Below are positions 1-11,316 of a stretch of DNA of 64,000 bases, in pieces; the stretch's first letter is position 1, and the number at the start of each line of letters is the position of its first letter. The stretch is from assembly GCA_964019055.1 (NCBI GenBank), contig OZ025216.1, positions 1,863,001 through 1,927,000 on the forward strand. The letters run 5' to 3'. The DNA is from Anthopleura xanthogrammica (lineage: Eukaryota; Cnidaria; Anthozoa; Actiniaria; Actiniidae). The notes beneath the pieces are model-generated. The model was not told where the DNA came from. It saw only the letters and a list, made by a program, of their open reading frames with translations, and did no database searches. The position numbers and the translations under genes are program-made.

Positions 1-1476
1 CTGGCATTTGCCATAACTTTCCTGGGGAATTTTCTACTTGCAGTCATGATTATCAAGCTGAAACGACAGGAAGAACAGAAGAAAGCTGATAGAAGACGCC
101 ACTTTGATGTTCTATTTGCTGCTCTTGCAGCTAGTGATATCCTTGGATCTTGCCTGGCTTATCCAATCTTACTTCATTTGTATCATCTGGCATCGCAAGA
201 GAAGAACATCTCGGGGCATTTGTGCAACATTTTGGGTTCTTGTGCTGCATTTTACTTCTCCTTTGTGGCTATTTTGACTGTAACTATGAATTTTCACCAC
301 CTCTACAGTGGTATCTGGCCATTTAAATACTATATTTATTTGAGGAAAAAGGAGACTAAAGTACCCTTTATGTGTCTTGGTGCTTCTCTACTGGTTGCTC
401 TTGTCACACTGGCTCTGTCTGCGAATGGTTTTTCTTTCTTTAATCTAACCTCAAACAAGATGAAAAAAGTTCTCTGTGTACCAGTAGTTTCGTCGAACAT
501 TCCTTCAAAGACTTACTTTTTTATTATTTGTCACTTCTGTTTTTGGACACACTTTATTGGTTTTGTTGTCATGCTACGGATAAACATAAATACAAAAAAT
601 GGTCAAATTGCAAAATTTGGCCGAGTAACTGGAAAGAGAGGCTGGTTTGGTTTGCCTTCTAGAGCTTGGTTTCAATTGATGTTTAAAATAATATACTTGA
701 TATTTTGGACACCCTTAATGGTAAGTATAGTTAGCAGTAGTATAATGTTATGTATGTTATCATTTTCAATTATGTCATTAGAATCATCATCAAAATGCAC
801 CATATAACCAATTTCTTCTTCATCATCAGCATCATCATCATCACCATCACCATCATAATCGTCATTATCATCACCATCATCATTACCGTCATCATCACCA
901 CAATCATTATCATCATCATCATCATCATTACCATCATCATCATTATCATCATCATCATTACCATCATCATCATTATCATCATCATCATTACCATCATCAT
1001 CATTATCATCATCATTACCATCAACACCCTCAATATTACCATCGTCATCATTAGCATCATCATTATTGTCATCATCACCATCATCATTATTATCATCATC
1101 ACCATCATCATCATTGCCATCATCATCATTATTATCTTTATCATAACAACCATCATCATGCCCCAGACTTACATGAGAGTATAACACCTTGATAACCATT
1201 TGTTTTATATGCCAGGTTGCCATGACAATAGTCACATGCTCAAGCTATCACATACCTTCAGATGTCCTAGTTACCATATGTTACCTGGTGTTTTTGCCGG
1301 GGTTGGTTGGACCTTTTGTCCACTATGTAACCCATCAAGACTTGAGAGATGTATTCAACACAACAGTCAGAAGTATTGTATTGAGAAAAAGTATGTATTC
1401 ATGGACTACACAATATATAACCCTCGTGCTCAGTTACAGTCAAAACGGCTCAAGCGTACCCCCTAGAATCCATTAA
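1..1476 (+). CDS. Prostanoid-receptor-like class A GPCR, 5' end outside window (exons 1-720 and 1216-1476)
   Basis: A seven-helix receptor expected at the plasma membrane; the ligand is unknown. The window opens inside helix 1 (LGNFLLAVMII). Helix 2 carries the class A signature LAASDILGS. Helix 3 starts at a cysteine (HLCNILGS) and ends FHHLYSGIWPF. Helix 6 reads FWTPLM and helix 7 GLVGPFVHY. Exon 1 ends at 720 (ATG|GTAAGT) and exon 2 starts at 1216 (GCCAG|GTTGCC); both are phase 0 and join inside helix 6. The visible part is 326 aa. The DRY and NPxxY motifs are not canonical. The long loop after helix 3 and the general layout recall prostanoid receptors, but the family call is inference. 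The stop codon (1474-1476) lies inside a TIR element that begins at 1439, so the last 11 or so residues come from that element. A truncated paralogue is at 21567. Confidence 0.8.
770..1165. repeat. (ATC)n / (GAT)n microsatellite in the GPCR intron
   Basis: Imperfect trinucleotide repeat filling most of the intron at 721-1215. It reads as long open frames of Ile or His on one strand and Asp or Met on the other; these frames are low-complexity artefacts, not genes. Confidence 0.95.
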
Positions 1477-1751
1477 TGAATTTATTATTCGAATATTGAG
1501 TTCATTATTCACTCTGACTTCAAACTTGAAAATAATTTATCTACTTGAGTTTTGATTGGATTCTTCAACAATTGCCACGCCAAGGTAGAGAAAATCCCCA
1601 GAAAGGCCATCTATGATTTTAGTTGTGAAATTAATAAGAAGTTTGGAGTCTCGGAATTGTTTTATGAAAACCTCAGAGCGAATAATCAACTCAATATTCG
1701 AATAATGAAATCATTAATGGAGACTAGGTGGCACGCTTGAGCCGTTTTGAC
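1439..1751. mobile_element. Non-autonomous TIR element (MITE-like), 313 bp, arms about 60 bp
   Basis: The left arm begins GTCAAAACGGCTCAAGCG and the right arm ends with its reverse complement at 1751. Similarity between the arms continues for about 60 bp, to the shared motif ATTCGAATATTGAG. No transposase is encoded. It is inserted at the 3' end of the GPCR reading frame. No clear target-site duplication was seen. Confidence 0.85.
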
Positions 1752-2629
1752 AGTAGACTAACCTGAGATAATTGGTTGGTTGTATTTAGCATAAGATTTC
1801 TCATTAGCATTCCTTGTTAATACCATCAACATGGTCGCCAAGAATATGTTGATAATATTGTACTTTTTTCTGCAGGTCCCCATAATGAAGAAGAAAACGC
1901 TGAAGACATTGTAATAAAAAATCTGAACAGCAATGACTGAATCTTGAGATACAGTACAGGATTTCATTAGGCTTCCTGTGTTAATCAAACGCCCCGTATG
2001 GCCAACTCGTGGATAGTCGACCCTTTGCATTAAAAGTAACCCCATACACATGATGTCAGGCCACTGTTTAGAGATTGGGTTCCCTGTGCCCTTATTGTAC
2101 GTGTTGTCAAGAGCGAATTTTAGGAATTTTTTTACCTTCGCTGTTACTAATCTCACTTTAAGTTCCTTTAAATCCTCAATCTACCTGGTAAGATGGGCAA
2201 TAGGCTTTAAATTTTCCTTCAAATTTCTATTTTGTTTAGTATTTGTTGTTTTGTGGAGTTTTGAAGTGAATCACGTAACCTTAATACTAAATTGATGCTT
2301 GAACTAATAAAGGTTCCTCGGCGGACTTGGAAAAATTTTGATATCTCTGGAAAAAAACAGAGATAACAACAAACTGTAAACACCATTATGACTTTTAAAA
2401 CTTGAAGGAAATGTTTTCGTTTCATATAAATTTAATGAAATTGATGAAATTTAATCATGTAGATCAGGTGTGCTGTACCTCCCCCTGACCGATTGTTTTT
2501 GGCACCCACCCCTACATTTGTTTAGTATGCCCCAAGAAACATTCGTGCCAAGTTTGGTGCTTGTACTCAAAAGTGCAAGATCTTTTCGCTAAAAGATTTG
2601 AATATAACACTATAGTGAGCTAGTAAAAG
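1752..2629. other. Gene-free stretch between the GPCR and the satellite array
   Basis: AT-rich sequence with short open frames on both strands. A plus-strand frame near 2050-2295 contains PLLYVLSRANFRNFF, which weakly resembles the helix 7/helix 8 junction of a GPCR, but nothing upstream of it supports a receptor. No element was recognised. Confidence 0.4.
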
Positions 2630-5600
2630 ACGTCAGTGAAAAATTCAGCTTCCCTCTTTCGCACCATAACATAGCTTCTTAAAAATTAATATCCTATCAT
2701 AAACCATCAAGCAAATCCCGTTTTCAAGTGAAAATCGAGTTACCGAGAACAAATACCCAAACATCCTCTTTGGTGGCCAAACATAGCCTTATAAATTGAC
2801 TTCGTGGAGACGGGAAGGCTAAGACGAAGAACATCTCAAATATCTCTGGCTCTACAAGAGCTAGAACCCTCTGGTAAAAAGTTTCATGCACTTTGAACCT
2901 CTGTTATTCTATCCTGATAAATACTTTGGTGATTTCAAGCACGACAAAGTACGATCGAGGCCTGTTTTGATGGGCCGTGCGAGCCTTCTCTTCAACATTT
3001 CTTGTAGCACGTGACACAGGGAGACCTACAAGGGGGTCATTTAAAAATCCAACTTCCCTCTTTCCCACCTGAAAATCACTTGTTGAAAATCAATATGCTA
3101 TCGAAAACGGTCAAAAAAATCCAGTTTTGGAGTGAATATCGAGTTCAAAAAAAAATGATCAAAAATCCTGTTTGGTGGCCATATGTAGCCTTATAAATTG
3201 ATTTCGTGGAGACGGGAAGGCTAAGACGAAGAACATCTCAAATATCTCTGGCTCTACAAGAGCTAGAACCCTCTGGTAAAAAGTTTCATGCACTTTGAAC
3301 CTCTGTTATTCTATCCCGATAAATACTTTGGTGATTTCAAGCACGACAAAGTACGATCGAGGCCTGTTTTGATGGGCCGTGCGAGCCTTCTCTTCAACAT
3401 TTCTTGTAGCACGTGACACAGGGAGACCTACAAGGGGGTCATTTAAAAATCCAACTTCCCTCTTTCCCACCTGAAAATCACTTGTTCAAAATCAATATGC
3501 TATCGAAAACGGTCAAAAAAATCCACTTTCGGAATGAATATGGAGTTGCAAAAAAAATGATCAAAAATCCTGTTTGGTGGCCATATGTAGCCTTATAAAT
3601 TGATTTCGTGGAGACGGGAAGGCTAAGACGAAGAACATCTCAAATATCTCTGGCTCTACAAGAGCTAGAACCCTCTGGTAAAAAGTTTCATGCACTTTGA
3701 ACCTCTGTTATTGTATCCTGATAAATACTTTGGTGATTTCAAGCACGACAAAGTACGATCGAGGCCTGTTTTGATGGGCCGTGCGAGCCTTCTCTTCAAC
3801 ATTTCTTGTAGCACGTGACACAGGGAGACCTACAAGGGGGTCATTTAAAAATCCAACTTCCCTCTTTCCCACCTGAAAATCACTTGTTGAAAATCAATAT
3901 GCTATAGAAAACGGTGAAAAAAATCCACTTTCGGAGTGAATATGGAGTTGCAAAAAAAATGATCAAAAATCCTGTTTGGTGGCCATATGTAGCCTTATAA
4001 ATTGATTTCGTGGAGACGGAAAGGCTATGACGAAGAACATCTCAAATATCTCTGGCTCTACAAGAGCTAGAACCCTCTGGTAAAAAGTTTCATGCACTTT
4101 GAACCTCTGTTATTGTATCCTGATAAACACTTTGGTGATTTCAAGCACGACAAAGTACGATCGAGGCCTGTTTTGATGGGCCGTGCGAGCCTTCTCTTCA
4201 ACATTTCTTGTAGCACGTGACACAGGGAGACCTACAAGGGGGTCATTTAAAAATCCAACTTCCCTCTTTCCCACCTGAAAATCACTTGTTGAAAATCAAT
4301 ATGCTATAGAAAACGGTGAAAAAAATCCACTTTCGGAGTGAATATGGAGTTGCAAAAAAAATGATCAAAAATCCTGTTTGGTGGCCATATGTAGCCTTAT
4401 AAATTGATTTCGTGGAGACGGGAAGGCTAAGACGAAGAAAATCTCAAATATCTCTGGCTCTACAAGAGCTAGAACCCTCTGGTAAAAAGTTTCATGCACT
4501 TTGAACCTCTGTTATTGTATCCTGATAAACACTTTGGTGATTTCAAGCACGACAAAGTACGACCGAGGCCTGTTTTGATGGGCCGTGCGAGCCTTCTCTT
4601 CAACATTTCTTGTAGCACGTGACACAGGGAGACCTACAAGGATGTCATTTAAAAATCCAACTTCCCTCTTTCCCAACTGAAAATCACTTGATGAAAATCA
4701 ATATGCTATCGAAAACGGTGAAAAAAATCCACTTTCGGAGTGAATATGGAGTTGCAAAAAAAATGATCAAAAATCCTGTTTGGTGGCCATATGTAGCCTT
4801 ATAAATTGATTTCGTGGAGACGGGAAGGCTATGACGAAGAAAATCTCAAATATCTCTGGCTCTACAAGAACTAGAACCCTCTGGTAAAAAGTTTCATGCA
4901 CTTTGAACCTCTGTTATTCTATCCTGATAAATACTTTGGTGATTTCAAGCACGACAAAGTACGATCGAGGCCTGTTTTGATGGGCCGTGCGAGCCTTCTC
5001 TTCAACATTTCTTGTAGCACGTGACACAGGGAGACCTACAAGGGGGTCATTTAAAAATCCAACTTCCCTCTTTCCCACCTGAAAATCACTTGTTGAAAAT
5101 CAATATGCTATCGAAAACGGTCAAAAAAATCCACTTTCGGAGTGAATATGGAGTTACAAAAAAAATGATCAAAAATCCTGTTTGGTGGCTATATGTAGCC
5201 TTATAAATTGATTTCGTGGAGACGGGAAGGCTAAGACGAAGAAAATCTCAAATATCTCTGGCTCTACAAGTGCTAGAACCCTCTGGTAAAACGTTTCATG
5301 CACTTTGAACCTCTGTTATTGTATCCCGATAAATACTTTGGTGATTTCAAGCACGACAAAGTACGATCGAGGCCTGTTTTGATGGGCCGTGCGAGCCTTC
5401 TCTTCAACATTTCTTGTAGCACGTGACACAGGGAGACCTACAAGGATGTCATTTAAAAATCCAACTTCCCTCTTTCCCAACTGAAAATCACTTGTTGAAA
5501 ATCAATATGCTATCGAAAACGGTGAAAAAAATCCACTTTCGGAGTGAATATGGAGTTGCAAAAAAAATGATCAAAAATCCTGTTTGGTGGCCATATGTAG

Positions 5601-5824
5601 CCTTATAAATTGATTTCGTGGAGACGGGAAGGCTATGACGAAGAAAATCTCAAATATCTCTGGCTCTACAAGAACTAGAACCCTCTGGTAAAAAGTTTCA
5701 TGCACTTTGAACCTCTGTTATTGTATCCTGATAAATACTTTGGTGATTTCAAGCACAACAAAGTACGATCGAGGCCTGTTTTGATGGGCCGTGCGAGCCT
5801 TCTCTTCAACATTTCTTGTAGCAC

Positions 5825-8800
5825 GTGACACAGGGAGACCTACAAGGGGGTCATTTAAAAATCCAACTTCCCTCTTTCCCACCTGAAAATCACTTGTTGA
5901 AAATCAATATGCTATCGAAAACGGTCAAAAAAAATCCACTTTCGGAGTGAATATGGAGTTACAAAAAAAATGATCAAAAATCCTGTTTGGTGGCTATATG
6001 TAGCCTTATAAATTGATTTCGTGGAGACGGGAAGGCTAAGACGAAGAAAATCTCAAATATCTCTGGCTCTACAAGTGCTAGAACCCTCTGGTAAAACGTT
6101 TCATGCACTTTGAACCTCTGTTATTGTATCCCGATAAATACTTTGGTGATTTCAAGCACGACAAAGTACGATCGAGGCCTGTTTTGATGGGCCGTGCGAG
6201 CCTTCTCTTCAACATTTCTTGTAGCACGTGACACAGGGAGACCTACAAGGGGGTCATTTAAAAATCCAACTTCCCTCTTTCCCACCTGAAAATCACTTGT
6301 TGAAAATCAATATGCTATCGAAAATAGTCAAAAAAATCCACTTTCGGAGTGAATATGGAGTTGCAAAAAAAATGATCAAAAATCCTGTTTGGTGGCCATA
6401 TGTAGCCTTATAAATTGATTTCGTGGAGACGGGAAGGCTAAGACGAAGAAAATCTCAAATATCTCTGGCTCTACAAGAGCTAAAACCCTCTGGTAAAAAG
6501 TTTCATGCACTTTGAACCTCTGTTATTGTATCCTGATAAATACTTTGGTGATTTCAAGCACGACAAAGTACGATCGAGGCCTGTTTTGATGGGCCGTGCG
6601 AGCCTTCTCTTCAACATTTCTTGTAGCACGTGACACAGGGAGACCTACAAGGGGGTCATTTAAAAATCCAACTTCCCTCTTTCCCACCTGAAAATCACTT
6701 GTTGAAAATCAATATGCTATCGAAAACGGTCAAAAAAATCCACTTTCGGAGTGAATATGGAGTTGCAAAAAAAATGATCAAAAATCCTGTTTGGTGGCCA
6801 TATGTAGCCTTATAAATTGATTTCGTGGAGACGGGAAGGCTAAGACGAAGAAAATCTCAAATATCTCTGGCTCTACAAGAGCTAGAACCCTCTGGTAAAA
6901 AGTTTCATGCACTTTGAACCTCTGTTATTGTATCCTGATAAACACTTTGGTGATTTCAAGCACAACAAAGTACGACCGAGGCCTGTTTTGATGGGCCGTG
7001 CGAGCCTTCTCTTCAACATTTCTTGTAGCACGTGACACAGGGAGACCTACAAGGGGGTCATTTAAAAATCCAACTTCCCTCTTTCCCATCTGAAAATCAC
7101 TTGTTCAAAATCAATATGCTATCGAAAACGGTCAAAAAAATCCACTTTCGGAGTGAATATGGAGTTGCAAAAAAAATGATCAAAAATCCTGTTTGGTGGC
7201 CATATGTAGCCTTATAAATTGATTTCGTGGAGACGGGAAGGCTATGACGAAGAAAATCTCAAATATCTCTGGCTCTACAAGAGCTAGAACCCTCTGGTAA
7301 AAAGTTTCATGCACTTTGAACCTCTGTTATTCTATCCTGATAAATACTTTGGTGATTTCAAGCACAACAAAGTACGATCGAGGCCTGTTTTGATGGGCCG
7401 TGCGAGCCTTCTCTTCAACATTTCTTGTAGCACGTGACACAGGGAGACCTACAAGGGGGTTATTTAAAAATCCAACTTCCCTCTTTCCCACCTGAAAATC
7501 ACTTGTTGAAAATCAATATGCTATCGAAAACGGTCAAAAAAAATCCACTTTCGGAGTGAATATGGAGTTACAAAAAAAATGATCAAAAATCCTGTTTGGT
7601 GGCTATATGTAGCCTTATAAATTGATTTCGTGGAGACGGGAAGGCTAAGACGAAGAAAATCTCAAATATCTCTGGCTCTACAAGTGCTAGAACCCTCTGG
7701 TAAAACGTTTCATGCACTTTGAACCTCTGTTATTGTATCCCGATAAATACTTTGGTGATTTCAAGCACGACAAAGTACGATCGAGGCCTGTTTTGATGGG
7801 CCGTGCGAGCCTTCTCTTCAACATTTCTTGTAGCACGTGACACAGGGAGACCTACAAGGGGGTCATTTAAAAATCCAACTTCCCTCTTTCCCACCTGAAA
7901 ATCACTTGTTGAAAATCAATATGCTATCGAAAATAGTCAAAAAAATCCACTTTCGGAGTGAATATGGAGTTGCAAAAAAAATGATCAAAAATCCTGTTTG
8001 GTGGCCATATGTAGCCTTATAAATTGATTTCGTGGAGACGGGAAGGCTAAGACGAAGAAAATCTCAAATATCTCTGGCTCTACAAGAGCTAAAACCCTCT
8101 GGTAAAAAGTTTCATGCACTTTGAACCTCTGTTATTGTATCCTGATAAATACTTTGGTGATTTCAAGCACGACAAAGTACGATCGAGGCCTGTTTTGATG
8201 GGCCGTGCGAGCCTTCTCTTCAACATTTCTTGTAGCACGTGACACAGGGAGACCTACAAGGGGGTCATTTAAAAATCCAACTTCCCTCTTTCCCACCTGA
8301 AAATCACTTGTTGAAAATCAATATGCTATCGAAAACGGTCAAAAAAATCCACTTTCGGAGTGAATATGGAGTTGCAAAAAAAATGATCAAAAATCCTGTT
8401 TGGTGGCCATATGTAGCCTTATAAATTGATTTCGTGGAGACGGGAAGGCTAAGACGAAGAAAATCTCAAATATCTCTGGCTCTACAAGAGCTAGAACCCT
8501 CTGGTAAAAAGTTTCATGCACTTTGAACCTCTGTTATTGTATCCCGATAAATACTTTGGTGATTTCAAGCACGACAAAGTACGATCGAGGCCTGTTTTGA
8601 TGGGCCGTGCGAGCCTTCTCTTCAACATTTCTTGTAGCACGTGACACAGGGAGACCTACAAGGGGGTCATTTAAAAATCCAACTTCCCTCTTTCCCATCT
8701 GAAAATCACTTGTTCAAAATCAATATGCTATCGAAAACGGTCAAAAAAATCCACTTTCGGAGTGAATATGGAGTTGCAAAAAAAATGATCAAAAATCCTG

Positions 8801-9042
8801 TTTGGTGGCCATATGTAGCCTTATAAATTGATTTCGTGGAGACGGGAAGGCTATGACGAAGAAAATCTCAAATATCTCTGGCTCTACAAGAGCTAGAACC
8901 CTCTGGTAAAAAGTTTCATGCACTTTGAACCTCTGTTATTGTATCCTGATAAATACTTTGGTGATTTCAAGCACGACAAAGTACGATCGAGGCCTGTTTT
9001 GATGGGCCGTGCGAGCCTTCTCTTCAACATTTCTTGTAGCAC
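5825..9042. repeat. Higher-order repeat: four monomers (about 1609 bp) duplicated in tandem
   Basis: Diagnostic variants recur in the same order in units starting 5825/6228/6630/7032 and 7434/7837/8239/8641. The first unit of each set has an extra A in CGGTCAAAAAAAATCC, GGAGTTACAAA, GGCTATATG, CAAGTGCTAG and AAAACGTTTC. The second has GAAAATAGTC and GAGCTAAAACCC. The fourth has CCCATCTGAAAA with TTGTTCAAAA. Units 9445 and 9847 repeat the first two types again. Confidence 0.85.
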
Positions 9043-10448
9043 GTGACACAGGGAGACCTACAAGGGGGTCATTTAAAAATCCAACTTCCCTCTTTCCCAC
9101 CTGAAAATCACTTGTTGAAAATCAATATGCTATAGAAAACTGTCAAAAAAATCCACTTTCGGAGTGAATATGGAGTTGCAAAAAAAATGATCAAAAATCC
9201 TGTTTGTGGCCATATGTAGCCTTATAAATTGATTTCGTGGAGACGGGAAGGCTAAGACGAAGAAAATCTCAAATATCTCTGGCTCTACAAGAGCTAGAAC
9301 CCTCTGGTAAAAAGTTTCATGCACTTTGAACCTCTGTTATTGTATCCTGATAAATACTTTGGTGATTTCAAGCACGACAAAGTACGATCGAGGCCTGTTT
9401 TGATGGGCCGTGCGAGCCTTCTCTTCAACATTTCTTGTAGCACGTGACACAGGGAGACCTACAAGGGGGTCATTTAAAAATCCAACTTCCCTCTTTCCCA
9501 CCTGAAAATCACTTGTTGAAAATCAATATGCTATCGAAAACGGTCAAAAAAAATCCACTTTCGGAGTGAATATGGAGTTACAAAAAAAATGATCAAAAAT
9601 CCTGTTTGGTGGCTATATGTAGCCTTATAAATTGATTTCGTGGAGACGGGAAGGCTAAGACGAAGAAAATCTCAAATATCTCTGGCTCTACAAGTGCTAG
9701 AACCCTCTGGTAAAACGTTTCATGCACTTTGAACCTCTGTTATTGTATCCCGATAAATACTTTGGTGATTTCAAGCACGACAAAGTACGATCGAGGCCTG
9801 TTTTGATGGGCCGTGCGAGCCTTCTCTTCAACATTTCTTGTAGCACGTGACACAGGGAGACCTACAAGGGGGTCATTTAAAAATCCAACTTCCCTCTTTC
9901 CCATCTGAAAATCACTTGTTGAAAATCAATATGCTATCGAAAATAGTCAAAAAAATCCACTTTCGGAGTGAATATGGAGTTGCAAAAAAAATGATCAAAA
10001 ATCCTGTTTGGTGGCCATATGTAGCCTTATAAATTGATTTCGTGGAGACGGGAAGGCTAAGACGAAGAAAATCTCAAATATCTCTGGCTCTACAAGAGCT
10101 AAAACCCTCTGGTAAAAAGTTTCATGCACTTTGAACCTCTGTTATTGTATCCTGATAAATACTTTGGTGATTTCAAGCACGACAAAGTACGATCGAGGCC
10201 TGTTTTGATGGGCCGTGCGAGCCTTCTCTTCAACATTTCTTGTAGCACGTGACACAGGGAGACCTACAAGGGGGTCATTTAAAAATCCAACTTCCCTCTT
10301 TCCCACCTGAAAATCACTTGTTGAAAATCAATATGCTATCGAAAACGGTCAAAAAAATCCACTTTTGGAGTGAATATGGAGTTACAAAAAAAATGATCAA
10401 AAATCCTGTTTGTAGCCTTATAAATTGATTTCGTGGAGACGGGAAGGC

Positions 10449-11316
10449 CATTGCCAGAAATATTGGACATTGTCAGCGGTGTTACGCATGAATGAAAATG
10501 AAGTGGTTTTCTAGAGGAAAAATATAACTACATGGTTTCCAAGCACATATTTATATTCAACTATGATGTTAGTAAAACAATTTTTGCCAAAAAATAGTTA
10601 CTTGACAATCAAAAGAACAACTATTATTTTTCTGTTGATAAGCCTCACCACAGGAAGCCCATGAAGGACAAGAAACAAGTTTCAAACGTAAATCGTTACT
10701 TTAAGCTTCCTTATTGTATCTCAGCAGTCAATAGGAGCTTGTAAAAACAAAATGGCGATATTTAGGGGGTTTTGAAGCTGTTTGGAGCAGTTCTCTGTGG
10801 TTTCTTGTCATTTTTAACTGAAAACTACGAGCTAACAACGCGTCGAATCGCTTAAAATTTAACCTAACTTCAAGCTTCTTGGGAACCTACATTCTGAAGG
10901 CATGCTGTCTATTTTGAGCGGTTTTGGATTTATTAAACACTCGTTTGGTGATATCGAGGTGGAGCTCTTTTACTTTTAAATTTTTTCGAGCTCAAATAAG
11001 ACGATTTTGGGGTCAAGTGTGGCCAGATTTATAGACGATGTATGGAATCTAGAGCTTTCGAAGCCTTTCGAAGGCAAGTAGTCCGGGAACCAATATGTCG
11101 CATGATTCAATGATCATTTTACGCTTATTTAGTAGCTTGTAGGGTGGGTTGTTTGTCGCGATGTGGAGCTCAGAGGATATAAAACCCTATTCGCCGTAAA
11201 TAGAGGAAGCTCTATACTCCCCATACATTTCCTATAAGACTCGGCGGCTATTTTGTAAGCTGAAACGCATCATTGCGCATGGATGAGCAGGCTCATGTCC
11301 CATATTTCTGGCAATG
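10449..11316. mobile_element. 868-bp TIR element inserted in a satellite monomer
   Basis: The termini are inverted: the left end reads CATTGCCAGAAATATTGGAC and the right end, on the other strand, CATTGCCAGAAATATGGGAC, one mismatch in about 22 bp, followed by weaker internal similarity. It interrupts the monomer between GGGAAGGC and CTAAGACG, and at most the single base C is duplicated. No coding sequence is visible, so it is non-autonomous. The interior does not resemble the monomer. Confidence 0.85.

Noticed and set aside
780..1160. CRISPR-like regularity in the short repeats
   Set aside because: Animal microsatellite without spacers; no CRISPR array anywhere in the window.
672..1235. Long Asp-, Ile- and Met-rich frames
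   Set aside because: Translation of the (GAT/ATC)n microsatellite in a GPCR intron.
1758..2425. Possible GPCR or transporter remnant (PLLYVLSRANFRNFF on plus; hydrophobic stretches on minus)
   Set aside because: Resemblance is limited to one short segment, with no other receptor motif in order and no splice support.
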